49,688 bases of DNA from Acidimicrobiales bacterium (GCA_947465505.1 CANIBN010000002.1:1-49688), one strand, 5' to 3'. Shown: positions 9,216-19,153, counted from the stretch's first letter. Notes: generated from the letters alone by a model not told the origin. Made by a program: numbers and translations.

Positions 9216-11204
9216 GTGAGTGTGGTGAATCGCCTTACCAACGAGACCAGCCCCTACCTGCGTCAGCACCGGGACAACCCGGTGGATTGGTACCCCTGGG
9301 GCGAGGAAGCGTTCGCTGAGGCACGTCGGCGCGGCGTGCCCGTCCTTCTGTCGATCGGCTACTCCAGCTGCCACTGGTGTCACGTCATGGCACACGAGTG
9401 TTTCGAGGACTCCGAGGTCGCAGACGTGATGAACCGACTGTTCGTCAGCGTGAAAGTCGACCGCGAGGAACGCCCCGACGTCGATGCGCTGTACATGGAT
9501 GCCGTCCAAGCACTTACCCAGAGGGGCGGTTGGCCATTAACGGTCTTCTTGTCGCCCGACGGTTCCCCGTTCTATGGCGGCACCTATTTCCCCAAGACAG
9601 GCTTCCTCAAACTCATGGAGGCAGTCGACGACGCATGGCACAACAAGCGCTCCGACATCGACACCAACATCACCGCCCTTGGCGAGGCGATCAGTCGGAC
9701 AAGCCGCATCGAACCCGACACAGACCTTCCAACAGCGGCAGCCATTGCACACGGGATGCAGCAACTCGCAGAGAGTTTCGATGCCGACTGGGGTGGATTC
9801 GGCAGCGCCCCGAAGTTCCCGTCCACCATGAACCTCGACGTGCTGCTGCGGGCCTACCTCGAGACACGCGACGCCCAGATTGAACAGGTCATCACCACGT
9901 CGCTCGACGCCATGGCGAGCGGTGGCATGTACGACCATCTCGGTGGGGGCTTCGCGCGCTACTCCGTCGACGAGAAATGGCTCGTCCCGCACTTCGAGAA
10001 GATGCTGTACGACCAGGCACTCCTTCTGCGTCTCTATGTGCGTGCCTGGCAGGTGTTCGGACACAATCGCTGGCGTCAGGTGGCCGAGGAGACCGTCGAG
10101 TACGTGCTTCGAGACCTTCGACACGCAGACGGTGGTTTCTACTCAGCAGAGGACGCCGACAGCCTCGACGCTTCAGGCCACAACCACGAAGGGGCCTTCT
10201 ACGTCTGGTCTGTGGAGGAGATGCAAGCCGCTCTCCCTGCCTCCTTGGCTGGAGCAGCGATCGACTGGTTCGGGGCCACTCCCGAGGGCAACTTCGAGAA
10301 CTCCAACGTCCTCAACCGCATCCACGCACGCGGGCAACTTCTTCGTCCACCACACATCGACGAGGCGCGGTCCCTGCTGTTCGCAACGCGCAACACGAGG
10401 CCTCGCCCGGGCCTCGACGACAAGGTGCTCACCGAGTGGAACGCGATGTTCCTCTCAGCACTCGCCGAGGCTGCGGCAGCGATGAACCGGCCGGACTGGT
10501 TGGACGCTGCGCGAGCGAACGCCGACTTTCTCCTCCGCTCGCTGCAGACGTCGAACGGGACCTGGAGCCGCTCATGGCAAGCCGATGGCGGCGCCCGACA
10601 CCACGCGCTCGCCGCCGACTACGCGCACTTGGTGGACGCCTTCACGCGCCTCGCCGAGGCCACCGGCGAGGCGCGTTGGTTGACCGAGGCACAACGTTGC
10701 GCAGATCAACTGCTCGATCGATTCTGGGATGCCGAGCGGGGTGGCGTGTTCACGAACGCCGATGACGTCGAGAACCTGGTTGTGCGACAGAAAGATGTGT
10801 TCGACAACGCCACGCCGTCAGCAAACTCCACGACCGCCATCGCGCTCTATCGCCTTGGGGCGCTCACCGGAGAACGTCGTTACGACAACCACGCCGATCG
10901 CATCCTCCAGTTGCTCGGCCGCATCGTGCACAACGCGCCGACTGCGTTTGGGAACCTTCTTGGCGCAATCGCCATGCGTCTGCACGGACTGGGCGAGATC
11001 GTCATTACCGGGGATCGCCCGGATCTCGTTGCCGAGGTCCAGCGACAATTCCTCCCCTATGCGGTGCTTGCGTGGGGAGAACCGTACGACTCGCCGCTCT
11101 GGTTGGGCCGGGGCGATGGCTTCGCGTACGTCTGCCGTGATTATGCGTGCATGCTGCCCGCAGACTCCGTCGCCGCTCTGCGTGATCGCTTGGCTGGGCG
11201 CTGA
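9216..11204 (+). CDS. Thioredoxin-domain protein of the YyaL/DUF255 family
   Basis: About 662 residues. The N-terminal DUF255 thioredoxin-like domain carries SSCHWCHVM (CxxC at residues 52-55) and the family opening [14 protein letters not shown] and NPVDWYPWG. The remainder is the alpha/alpha-barrel region resembling AGE or six-hairpin glycosidases, for example [17 protein letters not shown]. The bacterial function is not established. The frame is open far upstream inside menE, but family alignment and an AGTAGG-like sequence four bases upstream favour GTG 9216. It overlaps the NUDIX gene by one base (TGATG), which indicates translational coupling. Confidence 0.88.
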   Translation: MSVVNRLTNETSPYLRQHRDNPVDWYPWGEEAFAEARRRGVPVLLSIGYSSCHWCHVMAHECFEDSEVADVMNRLFVSVKVDREERPDVDALYMDAVQALTQRGGWPLTVFLSPDGSPFYGGTYFPKTGFLKLMEAVDDAWHNKRSDIDTNITALGEAISRTSRIEPDTDLPTAAAIAHGMQQLAESFDADWGGFGSAPKFPSTMNLDVLLRAYLETRDAQIEQVITTSLDAMASGGMYDHLGGGFARYSVDEKWLVPHFEKMLYDQALLLRLYVRAWQVFGHNRWRQVAEETVEYVLRDLRHADGGFYSAEDADSLDASGHNHEGAFYVWSVEEMQAALPASLAGAAIDWFGATPEGNFENSNVLNRIHARGQLLRPPHIDEARSLLFATRNTRPRPGLDDKVLTEWNAMFLSALAEAAAAMNRPDWLDAARANADFLLRSLQTSNGTWSRSWQADGGARHHALAADYAHLVDAFTRLAEATGEARWLTEAQRCADQLLDRFWDAERGGVFTNADDVENLVVRQKDVFDNATPSANSTTAIALYRLGALTGERRYDNHADRILQLLGRIVHNAPTAFGNLLGAIAMRLHGLGEIVITGDRPDLVAEVQRQFLPYAVLAWGEPYDSPLWLGRGDGFAYVCRDYACMLPADSVAALRDRLAGR

Positions 11205-11620
11205 TGCCGAGCGACATCCTCGCCGCCGGTGGTGTCGTCTGGCGGGTGATCGACGGCGTGCGTCACCTGGGCGTAGTCCGTCGAGTGCGATACGGGGGCG
11301 ACGTGTCGCTCCCCAAGGGCAAGGTCGAGGTCGGCGAGGGCTTCAAGGCGTGCGCGCTGCGAGAGGTGTCAGAAGAACTCGGTGTTGATGCTTCGCTCGG
11401 AGCGTTTGCCGGCCTGATGATCTACCGGGTGGGCGACCGCGACAAGTTCGTGCTCTTCTGGGAGATGGAATACCTCGATGATGTCGGGGATCAGCCTGAT
11501 GGCAAGGAGGTGGCCGAGCGGATGTGGCTGACGCCCGAGGACGCACTTCGGGTGCTCACCTTTCGCACCGACCAGAAGTTGCTCACCGATCTCCTCGCTT
11601 CCCGCGCCGCAGACCGTTAG
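11204..11620 (+). CDS. NUDIX hydrolase
   Basis: A 138-residue single-domain protein. The NUDIX box at residues 39-61 matches GX5EX7REUXEEXGU (GKVEVGEGF, then REVSEELGV), so it should cleave a nucleoside-diphosphate-linked substrate using Mg2+. The LPKGKVE lead-in resembles MutT/Ap4A-type members, but the substrate is not determinable. Its ATG overlaps the stop of the YyaL-like gene. Its stop overlaps the stop of the convergent membrane-anchored unknown by three bases. Confidence 0.9.
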   Translation: MPSDILAAGGVVWRVIDGVRHLGVVRRVRYGGDVSLPKGKVEVGEGFKACALREVSEELGVDASLGAFAGLMIYRVGDRDKFVLFWEMEYLDDVGDQPDGKEVAERMWLTPEDALRVLTFRTDQKLLTDLLASRAADR

Positions 11621-12285
11621 GGGCCGTCCCTCACCACGCGTGTGATCACTCCCGACCTATCCACAACGACGTGGCCACCGGGACTGTTCGGCCCGCTTGC
11701 GTAGAACCGCAGAGTGAGTCCCTCGGTGCCGTAGACACCCGAATCGATCTCCAGATAGCGCACATCGGCATCGGCGACGTTGAGGGTGCGCACCGCTTCG
11801 TCCATCAGGGTCCCGAGCGAGTCCCAGGGAACGTCGTCAATACCGAAGGTGGGCAACGAACGCCCGCCACCGATGAGGTTGACCCGAGCCGTGGTGAACT
11901 GGCCCTGGCGCAGTTCGGCGTGTACCGCTATTGCTGAGTCGGTCGCATCCTTCGAGGTCGCGAATGCGTAGTTCGTGTACAGGTTCATCGCGTAGAACTC
12001 GACGTCGGCCCCGCCGAGCTCGCGTTGCAGATAGTTACCGAGCGCTCGAGCTGCCTCCGGTTCCCAGAGCACGTCCGGGCGTCCAGAAATACCCAGAATT
12101 CTTCGGTCGGTCGCCGAGAGCGTCGCGGAGGAGCGAGCCGAATCGGCACTCCGCTCGCGGTGTGCTTGAACCACACCGCGAACTGCGAACACCACGCCTA
12201 CCACCGCGATGACGAGCACCAACGACAACACCACCGCAGGCAGATACCGAGGTCGACGACTCCCGGTGTCGATGTTGTTCTTCAC
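11617..12285 (-). CDS. Unknown protein with one N-terminal membrane anchor
   Basis: I do not recognise this 222-residue protein. Residues about 14-38 form one strongly hydrophobic helix (LPAVVLSLVLVIAVVGVVFA) preceded by arginines, so the rest is predicted to face outward. The outer part begins with a charged segment and then a mixed alpha/beta domain with no cysteines and no obvious catalytic motif. The start is GTG 12283-12285, six bases after the stop of the nitroreductase gene, so it is the last gene of a leftward group (GNAT-like, nitroreductase, this). Confidence 0.75.
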   Translation of the reverse strand: MKNNIDTGSRRPRYLPAVVLSLVLVIAVVGVVFAVRGVVQAHRERSADSARSSATLSATDRRILGISGRPDVLWEPEAARALGNYLQRELGGADVEFYAMNLYTNYAFATSKDATDSAIAVHAELRQGQFTTARVNLIGGGRSLPTFGIDDVPWDSLGTLMDEAVRTLNVADADVRYLEIDSGVYGTEGLTLRFYASGPNSPGGHVVVDRSGVITRVVRDGP

Positions 12286-12291
12286 TACGCG

Positions 12292-12951
12292 TTACCAACG
12301 CCCGAGATGGATGATCTCTTCCGGTGGCCGCCGTCGCCGACCAACGGATCGACCGCGGCGTTGATCGGCCGACTCGGCGGGAAACCCGATTGCCACGGCA
12401 CCAAGGAGTTCGAGCCCAGAGGGAATGCCCAGACGTTCCCGCAAGGCGTCCTCGTTGCGGCTCACCGCGAAGAACAAGGTGCCGAGGCCGCCGTCTTCGG
12501 CAGCCAACAGGAGTGTCATTGCAGCCATCGCGGTATCGATGGTCCAGTACGGCGCGGACCACGCTTCGATGCCTTCTCCCCAGCCGGTCGCGGCTTTGTC
12601 GGGCTCGGCATACCGATCGACATAGGCCTGCGGATCCGCGAGGACGAGCGCGATGACGGGGGCCGCGAGGAGCCCCGGCCAGGCAAATCCTGCCCGACGT
12701 TCTGCCGGCAGAGTCGTGTCCCAGAACGTCGAGGTAGCAGCACCCTCCAGCACGACCAGGTGCCAGCCTTGGGTCTTGCCTGCGCTCGGCGCGCGGCTCG
12801 CGAGATCGACAAGGTGCCGAACGGTGCTGGCAGGCACGGGACGGGCCGGATCGAAGTTTCGGGTCATCCGCCGCAAGCGGACGACCGACTCGAAGTCGTG
12901 TGACTCGTTCAGCGCTTTCCGAGCTTCAGGAGGTCCTCGGCCATCGTCCAA
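12292..12951 (-). CDS. Nitroreductase family protein
   Basis: FMN-dependent nitroreductase-fold protein of up to 219 residues. The conserved N-terminal pattern is ESVVRLRRMTRNFDPARPVP, the FMN region is ASRAPSAGKTQGW, and the C-terminal part has LAAEDGGLGTLFFAV then LGAVAIGFP. It probably reduces a quinone, flavin or nitro compound with NAD(P)H; the substrate is unknown. ATG 12951 overlaps the upstream gene by 43 bases. A start at ATG 12867 would cut into the conserved first helix, so the longer form or a near-cognate start is more likely. The C-terminus is arginine-rich. Confidence 0.85.
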   Translation of the reverse strand: MDDGRGPPEARKALNESHDFESVVRLRRMTRNFDPARPVPASTVRHLVDLASRAPSAGKTQGWHLVVLEGAATSTFWDTTLPAERRAGFAWPGLLAAPVIALVLADPQAYVDRYAEPDKAATGWGEGIEAWSAPYWTIDTAMAAMTLLLAAEDGGLGTLFFAVSRNEDALRERLGIPSGLELLGAVAIGFPAESADQRRGRSVGRRRRPPEEIIHLGRW

Positions 12952-13565
12952 CCGTGGGCAATGAGGGCACCACCCTTGTCGGCCTTCACGGTCTTGAAGA
13001 GTTCGGCCACGTCGGCAGCAATCTTCTCCGGCTTCAGAGACAGGTGATCGAGAAAACCGCTCTGGCCGCCACTCTTCACCACGAACGTTTGCTCGTCATA
13101 GGTGGCATCGACCCCGAATCGCTTCGCCAGACGGCGGCCCCATGCTCGCTCCTCGCCAACAGCACGGTGCCCGGGCCGCGGAATGATGCCGGTGAGCGAC
13201 TTGAAGGACTCCCAAGCGTCGGGGGTCACCATTCGTGTACCGATCACCACGTCTTCGTCCGGGAAGGCCATGAGCGCACGGTGGTACGCCTCGGCCATCA
13301 ACCCCTTGAGCACGGCGTCACGCTTGGCACTGCGCTTGACCGTGAGTAACCCGATGAGGACGCACGGTGTGCCGCCAATTCGCTCCAACGTCGCGAACAT
13401 GACCCCGTTCAACTTTCCCTCGACTCGCGCCCGTGTGCACAGCACCCAGTCGTCCTTGGCCTTGGAGTACTGCGCCAATCCGAAGGCGGTCCCCAGTGCG
13501 GCCATCTCGTCGAGATCGGGTTCGGCAATGGCGATGCAATCTCTTGTCTCGACTTCAACAGCCAT
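12909..13565 (-). CDS. Conserved unknown protein, possibly GNAT-like
   Basis: About 218 residues from ATG 13563-13565, which follows a G-rich ribosome-site-like stretch. The frame is open further upstream, but that part is of low quality. The middle (VLIGLLTVKRSAKRDAVLKGLMAE, split here as beta strand then helix) resembles the acetyl-CoA-binding strand and helix of GNAT acetyltransferases, followed by MVTPDAWESFKSL. This assignment is tentative: no unambiguous acetyl-CoA signature is visible. It is the first gene of a leftward group with the nitroreductase and the membrane-anchored unknown. Confidence 0.7.
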   Translation of the reverse strand: MAVEVETRDCIAIAEPDLDEMAALGTAFGLAQYSKAKDDWVLCTRARVEGKLNGVMFATLERIGGTPCVLIGLLTVKRSAKRDAVLKGLMAEAYHRALMAFPDEDVVIGTRMVTPDAWESFKSLTGIIPRPGHRAVGEERAWGRRLAKRFGVDATYDEQTFVVKSGGQSGFLDHLSLKPEKIAADVAELFKTVKADKGGALIAHGWTMAEDLLKLGKR

Positions 13566-13723
13566 GTTTCTGCGTGACCCCCCTCGCGATGCGTACCGGA
13601 GCGTCCGGCGAGCCGTACGAGACCGTTCTATTCTGCCACCCACGGGGGCATTTCCCCAAGGTCAGGAGCCTCAGGCTCGCCCATTTGTGGAGAATCGGCA
13701 GTTTCAGCCCCGATCTCGGCAGG

Positions 13724-16700
13724 TCAGGAGGCAATTGCGTCGTGACCGAAGGCCACCCGCAGCTCGCCGATGACCTTGCCCAGGTTCACGTTGAACTGCT
13801 CATTGAGGCGCAGAACGTTGCCGTCGCCGAGATCGAGGAACACCGGGGACTCCCCGGGAAACTCCGAGAGAATGGCCTTCAGCCGGTCAAGGCGGCGGTC
13901 GTCCAACTGCGACACCGGTATCCGCAGGCGAAGCGGTGGGTTGGCAGCCAACTCCGCCACGTCCACCACCGAGATCTCCTGGGCCATGAGTTTGGCGCTC
14001 TCATCGCGCCGGTCGAGGCGCCCACGGATGACTACCACGGCGTCATCGGAGAGTTTGTGCCCATGCTCGGCCATCATCCGCGGGAAGACCGTGACCTCGA
14101 CGGCGTCCTGGAGATCCTCAAGCACAAAGACGGCCATTTGGTCCCCCTTGCGGGTGAACTTGCGAGTGAGGCCCGTCACGAGACCGCCAACGGTGATAAA
14201 CGAGCCATCCTCGCGCTCACCGAGTTCGCCGATCCCACAATCACTCCGGCGGCGCAGCACTCCCTCGACCCCGAACAGTGGATGGTCGGACACGTAGAGA
14301 CCGAGCATCTCCTTTTCGAACTTGAGTCGAGTGGTCTTGTCGAACTCGACGTCGGGGATCGGGATCTTCTGGTCGAACATCGGTTCGTCACCATCGCCGA
14401 GATCGTCGAAGAGCGACATCACGCCCTGATCACGCTCGCGCCGTCGGGCAACGGTGGTGTCGATGATCTGCTCGAACACGGCGAGAAGTCCCTTGCGGGG
14501 ATGGCCGAGCGAATCAAAGCCGCCACCCTTGATGAGGGACTCGACAAGGCGCTTGTTGAGCACGGTCTCGGGGACTCGCTCGACGAAGTCATAGAACGAC
14601 TCATACGGCCCGTTCGCCGAGCGTTCCTCGAGCAGATGTTGGACGAGTCCCTCACCGACGTTGCGCACAGCCGAGAGTCCGAACAGGATCGAGCCGTCCT
14701 CGGTGGGGTCGGGGGCGAAGTCAGTCTCTGAGCGATTGACGTCGGGCACAAGAACCCTGATGCTCGACGCCCGCGCATCTGCCAGGTAGACGCCGGCCTT
14801 GTCGAGGTTCGATTTCACCGAGGTGAGGAGGCACGAGAGGTACTCGACCGGATAGTTCGCCTTCAGGTACGCCGTTTGGTAGGTGATGAGCCCGTAGCCG
14901 TAACTGTGGCTCTTGTTGAAGGCGTAGTCGGCAAACTTTTCGATGACGTCGAAGAGTTCCTTACCCAGTTCGTGGCCGTACCCGGTGGCCTCGCAACCCT
15001 GCTCGAAGCTATTGCGCTCCTTCGCCATGGCCTCGCGGTTCTTCTTACCGCAGGCCTTGCGCAGGTTGTCCGCCTCGGCCATCGAGTATCCAGCGAACTT
15101 CTGGCTGACGCGCATCACGCTCTCCTGATAGATCATCAGGCCGTACGTGCTGCCCAGAACCGCCTCCGCGTCGGGGTGGAAGTACTCCACCGGCTTGCGG
15201 TTGTTCTTGCGGTCCGCGTAGTCGTAGTGCATGTTCACGCCCATCGGCCCGGGGCGGTAGAGCGCAATGAGTGCGGACACGTCGTCGAAGCTGTTCGGTG
15301 CCATCGCCCGGATGAGTGCGCGCATCGGCGGGGACTCGAGCTGGAACACCCCAACGGTGTCGCCACGTCCGAGCAGTTCGTAGGTCTTCGGGTCGTCAAG
15401 CGGTAGGCCGTCCACGTCGAAGTCGGGCGAGTAGCGGCGTCGAATCATGGCAACGGTGTCGCTGATGACGTCCAGGTTTCGCAGTCCGAGGAAGTCCATT
15501 TTCAGCAGACCGAGCGCCTCGACGCCGTGCATTTCGTACTGCGTGACGATGGGGGCGTTCTCGGGGGTGCCGCCGGGTTCGGGCTTGCGTTGGATCGGGA
15601 GGTACTCGGTGAGTGCCTCGCGGGTAATCACGACGGCTGCAGCGTGAATGCCGTCCTGTCGGCGGAGCCCCTCGAGGCCGCGGGCAACATCGACCACTCG
15701 CTTGACGTCGGGGTCCACTTCGTACATGGCCCGGAGTTCTGCTGCGGCGTTGTATCCGTCAGCGAACTTCGGGTGCAGTTCGAGACATGCGTAGAGCGGC
15801 GTGTCGCGACCCATCACGAGTGGGGGCATTGCCTTTGCGACCTTATCGCCCACGCTGTACGGGTAGCCGAGTACTCGTGCAGCGTCGCGAGCCGCTGCAC
15901 GCGCCTTGATGGTGGAGAACGTAACGATCTGTGCGACGTGATCGCGCCCGTACCGTTCCGCCGCATAGCGGATCATCTCGTCGCGGTATCGCGAGTCGAA
16001 GTCCATGTCGATATCGGGCATCGAGACGCGGCTGGGGTTGAGGAATCGCTCGAAGATGAGGTCGTACTTGATGGGATCGAGGTCCGTGATCCAGAGGCAG
16101 TACGCAACGGCGCAGCCGGCGGCGGATCCGCGACCGGGTCCGACCCGGATACCCGCATCGCGTGCGTGCTTGATGAGGTCCCACACGATGAGGAAATACG
16201 AGGAGAAGCCCATGTCGGCAATGACCTTCAACTCGTAGGCGAGTCGTTCGACAACCGATGGCGGGAGGTTCTCGCCCCACCGCTTCTTCGCCCCTTCCCA
16301 GGCGAGGAAGTTGAGGTACTCCGTGTCGTTCCCGTAGCCCTCGGGGACGGGGAACCGCGGAAGCTTTGCCTTGCCGAACTCGATCTCCACGTTGGCCCGT
16401 TCGGCTACCCAGAGCGTGTTGTCGCACGCCTCGGGGTAGTGGCGGAACAGGCTGCGCATCTCTGCCGCCGTCTTCAGATAGTGCTCGGTTCCCTCGAACT
16501 TGAAGCGCTTGGGATCGCTCATCAGCGCGCCTGTCTGGACGCAGAGCAGAGCATCGTGCGCCTCGTGATCCTCGCGGTGCGTGTAGTGCGAGTCGTTCGT
16601 TGCGATGAGCGGCGCTCCGATTCGCCGGGCAATCTCGATGAGTTTCGGGTTCGTCTCGTGCTGAGCAGCCAGACCGTGGTCCTGCAGTTCGACGAAGAGG

Positions 16701-17251
16701 TTGTCCTTGCCGAAGATGTCCTGCAGCCTCGCCGCCTTCTCGAGCGCTCCCTTCTCGTCACCATTGAGCAGGCTCTGCAGCACGTGACCACCGAGACAAC
16801 CCGTGGTGGCGATGAGGCCGGATGAGTGCCGCTGGAGCAACTCCCAGTCCATACGAGGCTTGTAGTAGTACCCCTCGAGAAACGCGAGGCTCGACAACTG
16901 GATGAGGTTGCGATAGCCCTCGTTGTTCTCGGCGAGGAGCGTGAGGTGGTAGTAGAGCTTCTTGCCACCCTCAGTGTCACCGCCGGAGTCGTCTACCCGG
17001 CCTCGGCGTGGCGGCCGCTCGGTGCGGTGGTCGTGCGCGAGGTAGGCCTCGATACCGAGCACGGGCTTCACGCCCTGGTCGTTGCAGCCCTTGTAGAAGT
17101 CGAGGATGCCGTACATGTTGCCGTGGTCGGTGATACCCAACGCAGGCTGTCCATCGGACACCGCCTTGGCCACCAACGCCTCGAGACGTGCTGCCCCATC
17201 GAGCATCGAGTACTCGGTGTGGACATGAAGGTGGGTGAACGAGTCCCCCAC
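13724..17251 (-). CDS. dnaE: DNA polymerase III subunit alpha
   Basis: Replicative polymerase of 1175 residues, the usual DnaE1 length. The N-terminal PHP domain opens THLHVHTEYSMLDG and keeps ITDHGNMYG, TTGCLGGHV and ATNDSHYTHREDHEAHD, metal-binding positions whose retention is associated with PHP 3'-5' proofreading in actinobacterial DnaE1. The palm catalytic aspartates are in PDIDMDFDSRYRDEM near residue 411-425. The C-terminal OB domain is seen as ITVGGLVTGLTRKFTRKGDQ. GAGGAG six bases before GTG 17249-17251 fixes the start. The 200 bases upstream contain no gene and presumably the promoter. Confidence 0.97.
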   Translation of the reverse strand: MGDSFTHLHVHTEYSMLDGAARLEALVAKAVSDGQPALGITDHGNMYGILDFYKGCNDQGVKPVLGIEAYLAHDHRTERPPRRGRVDDSGGDTEGGKKLYYHLTLLAENNEGYRNLIQLSSLAFLEGYYYKPRMDWELLQRHSSGLIATTGCLGGHVLQSLLNGDEKGALEKAARLQDIFGKDNLFVELQDHGLAAQHETNPKLIEIARRIGAPLIATNDSHYTHREDHEAHDALLCVQTGALMSDPKRFKFEGTEHYLKTAAEMRSLFRHYPEACDNTLWVAERANVEIEFGKAKLPRFPVPEGYGNDTEYLNFLAWEGAKKRWGENLPPSVVERLAYELKVIADMGFSSYFLIVWDLIKHARDAGIRVGPGRGSAAGCAVAYCLWITDLDPIKYDLIFERFLNPSRVSMPDIDMDFDSRYRDEMIRYAAERYGRDHVAQIVTFSTIKARAAARDAARVLGYPYSVGDKVAKAMPPLVMGRDTPLYACLELHPKFADGYNAAAELRAMYEVDPDVKRVVDVARGLEGLRRQDGIHAAAVVITREALTEYLPIQRKPEPGGTPENAPIVTQYEMHGVEALGLLKMDFLGLRNLDVISDTVAMIRRRYSPDFDVDGLPLDDPKTYELLGRGDTVGVFQLESPPMRALIRAMAPNSFDDVSALIALYRPGPMGVNMHYDYADRKNNRKPVEYFHPDAEAVLGSTYGLMIYQESVMRVSQKFAGYSMAEADNLRKACGKKNREAMAKERNSFEQGCEATGYGHELGKELFDVIEKFADYAFNKSHSYGYGLITYQTAYLKANYPVEYLSCLLTSVKSNLDKAGVYLADARASSIRVLVPDVNRSETDFAPDPTEDGSILFGLSAVRNVGEGLVQHLLEERSANGPYESFYDFVERVPETVLNKRLVESLIKGGGFDSLGHPRKGLLAVFEQIIDTTVARRRERDQGVMSLFDDLGDGDEPMFDQKIPIPDVEFDKTTRLKFEKEMLGLYVSDHPLFGVEGVLRRRSDCGIGELGEREDGSFITVGGLVTGLTRKFTRKGDQMAVFVLEDLQDAVEVTVFPRMMAEHGHKLSDDAVVVIRGRLDRRDESAKLMAQEISVVDVAELAANPPLRLRIPVSQLDDRRLDRLKAILSEFPGESPVFLDLGDGNVLRLNEQFNVNLGKVIGELRVAFGHDAIAS

Positions 17252-17451
17252 GGCGGTCTCCTCGGGTTTGGGCGAGCAGCAGGGAACTGCGCGCAGACTT
17301 ACAACGATGTGATTCGTCAGGCTAGCAGCAGGGTATCTGACCGTTCCCGGCGGACATCTCCCCTGTTCAGAGGGTGTGTCTGATGGCCTGAATGGGCCAG
17401 TTCACGGCAGTTCCCCACCCGTCTCCGGCCGGATCGTTGCCAACCAGAACG

Positions 17452-18012
17452 CTAGAGATACGTGCCGGGTCGCTCGGGCTGGCCGGGCGCCATGTCCGGC
17501 GTCATCGAACCGTCCGGGCCCATCCCTCGCATTGCCCCAGGCCCCAGTTGCCCGCGCATCTGCTCAAGTTGCTGGCGTGCGGCAATCTGTTGGGCAAACA
17601 GGGTCGCCTGAATGCCGTGGAAGAGACCCTCGAGCCACCCCACCAACTGCGCCTGGGCAACCCTCAACTCTGCATCGCTCGGCACCGTTCCCGCCTCGAA
17701 GGGCAGGGCCATCGAGCGCAGTTCTGCCGCAAGGTCGGGGGACAGCGACGTGGCGAGTTCCTCGAGTGATCGTTGGTAGATGAGTGCCAAACGCTCGCGG
17801 CTGCGGTCATCCAGCGGAGCGGCCTTCACCTCGTCCAGCAACTGCTTGATCATCGAGCCGACACGCATCACCTTTGCCGGTTCGCTGACGGTTTCGGTGG
17901 GCGGGCCGTCCGCGGCCCCGCTCTGTGGCGCCGACAGCAAGAGCACCTCGGGTTGCTCGAGGTTCTCGACACCGTCGAGATTCTCGATGTTCTCGTCCGA
18001 CTGGAATGACAT
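17452..18012 (-). CDS. bpa: Bacterial proteasome activator (Bpa/PafE)
   Basis: ATP-independent ring-shaped activator that opens the 20S proteasome gate for unfolded proteins, known from Mycobacterium. The protein matches the family core: EPAKVMRVGSMIKQLLDEVK, LDDRSRERL, LPFEAGTVPSDAELRVAQAQ and QLVGWLEGLFHGIQ, followed by a glutamine- and methionine-rich tail. It ends in GTYL, corresponding to the C-terminal GQYL motif that docks in the proteasome alpha ring. The start is uncertain: ATG 18012, ATG 18024 and a longer frame to 18066 exist. AGGAG lies 13 bases before the first and touches the second. No proteasome subunit genes are in the window, so they must be elsewhere. Confidence 0.92.
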   Translation of the reverse strand: MSFQSDENIENLDGVENLEQPEVLLLSAPQSGAADGPPTETVSEPAKVMRVGSMIKQLLDEVKAAPLDDRSRERLALIYQRSLEELATSLSPDLAAELRSMALPFEAGTVPSDAELRVAQAQLVGWLEGLFHGIQATLFAQQIAARQQLEQMRGQLGPGAMRGMGPDGSMTPDMAPGQPERPGTYL

Positions 18013-18025
18013 CGCGCTGTCCATT

Positions 18026-18059
18026 CTCCTAGGAATCGGTCTCCTAGGAACCGGTTCCT
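18026..18059. repeat. Tandem 15-nt duplication plus 14-nt palindrome before bpa
   Basis: Two adjacent 15-base copies differ by one base (CTCCTAGGAATCGGT at 18026 and CTCCTAGGAACCGGT at 18041). Each carries AGGAG on the minus strand, so the ribosome-binding region of bpa is duplicated. The second copy merges into the perfect palindrome AGGAACCGGTTCCT (18046-18059), which overlaps the stop codon of the upstream gene. Confidence 0.7.
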
Positions 18060-19153
18060 GAAACAAAGGGTACGTACATCTCTGCGGTCGTGAGCGACCC
18101 GTGGCGACAAATCAGGGTGAACGGACCACTGTCCGCGGGGTCGTCAAACGACACATCGTCCCGAGCCACGAGGGCTACGTCACCGAGGCGCTTCGCCACG
18201 ACCGAGGACAAGTAGGGCCCGAACCATCCTTCATCGATCACCTGCTCGCGTGTTACCACCCAAGCAACATCACGATAGACCTCGCAGGCCTGGGCAAGAT
18301 CGGACGCTGCACCGTGGCGCGCATGCAGCCATCGGAAACGCCCCTCGCCGCTCTGCGACTTTGTCAGCGAAAGCACTTCCGAGCCGAGGGCGATGATCCG
18401 GTCGCCGACATGAACCTGCCCGTGGTCAGCCGTGATGCACAGCACAGCGCCCGGCGGGAGCGACGAGAGCACGTCGCCGACCATGCGATCGATCGTGCGT
18501 AGCTCTGCGTCGTAGAACGGTCCGAAACCAAACTCGTGCGCAACCTTGTCCAGGCCGTCGTAGTAGGCGTAGACGAATGGCTCCCCTGCATCGACAAGCA
18601 GCCGGACCTCGACGGCGAGATTGGATGGGACGCGCCAACCGCGGTGCCGCACTCCGAACAGATGCGCCTCGGTGAACGCCGAGTTCTGCAGGTCGGCGCG
18701 ACTCACGACGGGTACCGACGTCCCGAGGAATGCACGTTGCGACTGGATGTCACGCGGGGGAAACCGATGCCGCGCATCGCCCTTGCTCGAGTTCCACCGG
18801 AGCATGTTGACCACTTCGCCGCCCATGTCGACCCGATAGCCGAGGATCCCGTGCTCGCCCGGGGTCAAGCCGGTGGCAATCGACGTCAATGCTGTTGCGG
18901 TCGTGCTGGGAGCCACCGTGGTGATCGGTCCGCCAGCGAGACCCGCGATTGTCGGGGCGAGCGCCGCCCAGCGCTGCAATTGTTCCCATCCGAGACCGTC
19001 GATGACGAACAGAACGACCTGCCTCGCCTCTGCTAGCGAGGGCGGGAACCACGTCGGGAGCGTACGTCGACCGGTTCCTGCGCCGAGCAGTGCGGGGACG
19101 ATCGACCCGACGTTTGCGCCGGCATAGTGAGGAAGGGTCGGGTTGGCGTCCAC
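18044..19153 (-). CDS. Alkaline phosphatase superfamily / type I phosphodiesterase
   Basis: A 369-residue protein of the phosphodiesterase/nucleotide pyrophosphatase type. Metal and nucleophile positions can be followed: the aspartate in VVLFVIDGLGW, the threonine nucleophile in APSTTATALTSIATG, then YYDGLDKVAHEFG, ITADHGQVHVGD and a late CRHGSLTTAEMYVP. There is no signal peptide, so it appears cytosolic. The substrate is unknown. GTG 19151-19153 is preceded by GGGG four bases upstream. It is read divergently from the Rrf2 regulator, and its stop lies just upstream of bpa on the same strand, so the two are probably co-transcribed. Confidence 0.87.
   Translation of the reverse strand: MDANPTLPHYAGANVGSIVPALLGAGTGRRTLPTWFPPSLAEARQVVLFVIDGLGWEQLQRWAALAPTIAGLAGGPITTVAPSTTATALTSIATGLTPGEHGILGYRVDMGGEVVNMLRWNSSKGDARHRFPPRDIQSQRAFLGTSVPVVSRADLQNSAFTEAHLFGVRHRGWRVPSNLAVEVRLLVDAGEPFVYAYYDGLDKVAHEFGFGPFYDAELRTIDRMVGDVLSSLPPGAVLCITADHGQVHVGDRIIALGSEVLSLTKSQSGEGRFRWLHARHGAASDLAQACEVYRDVAWVVTREQVIDEGWFGPYLSSVVAKRLGDVALVARDDVSFDDPADSGPFTLICRHGSLTTAEMYVPFVSGTGS

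Noticed and set aside
15527-16825. Long plus-strand open frames opposite dnaE and opposite other large genes
   Set aside because: They mirror the codon structure of the real minus-strand gene in a high-GC genome, lack family motifs and have no plausible starts.
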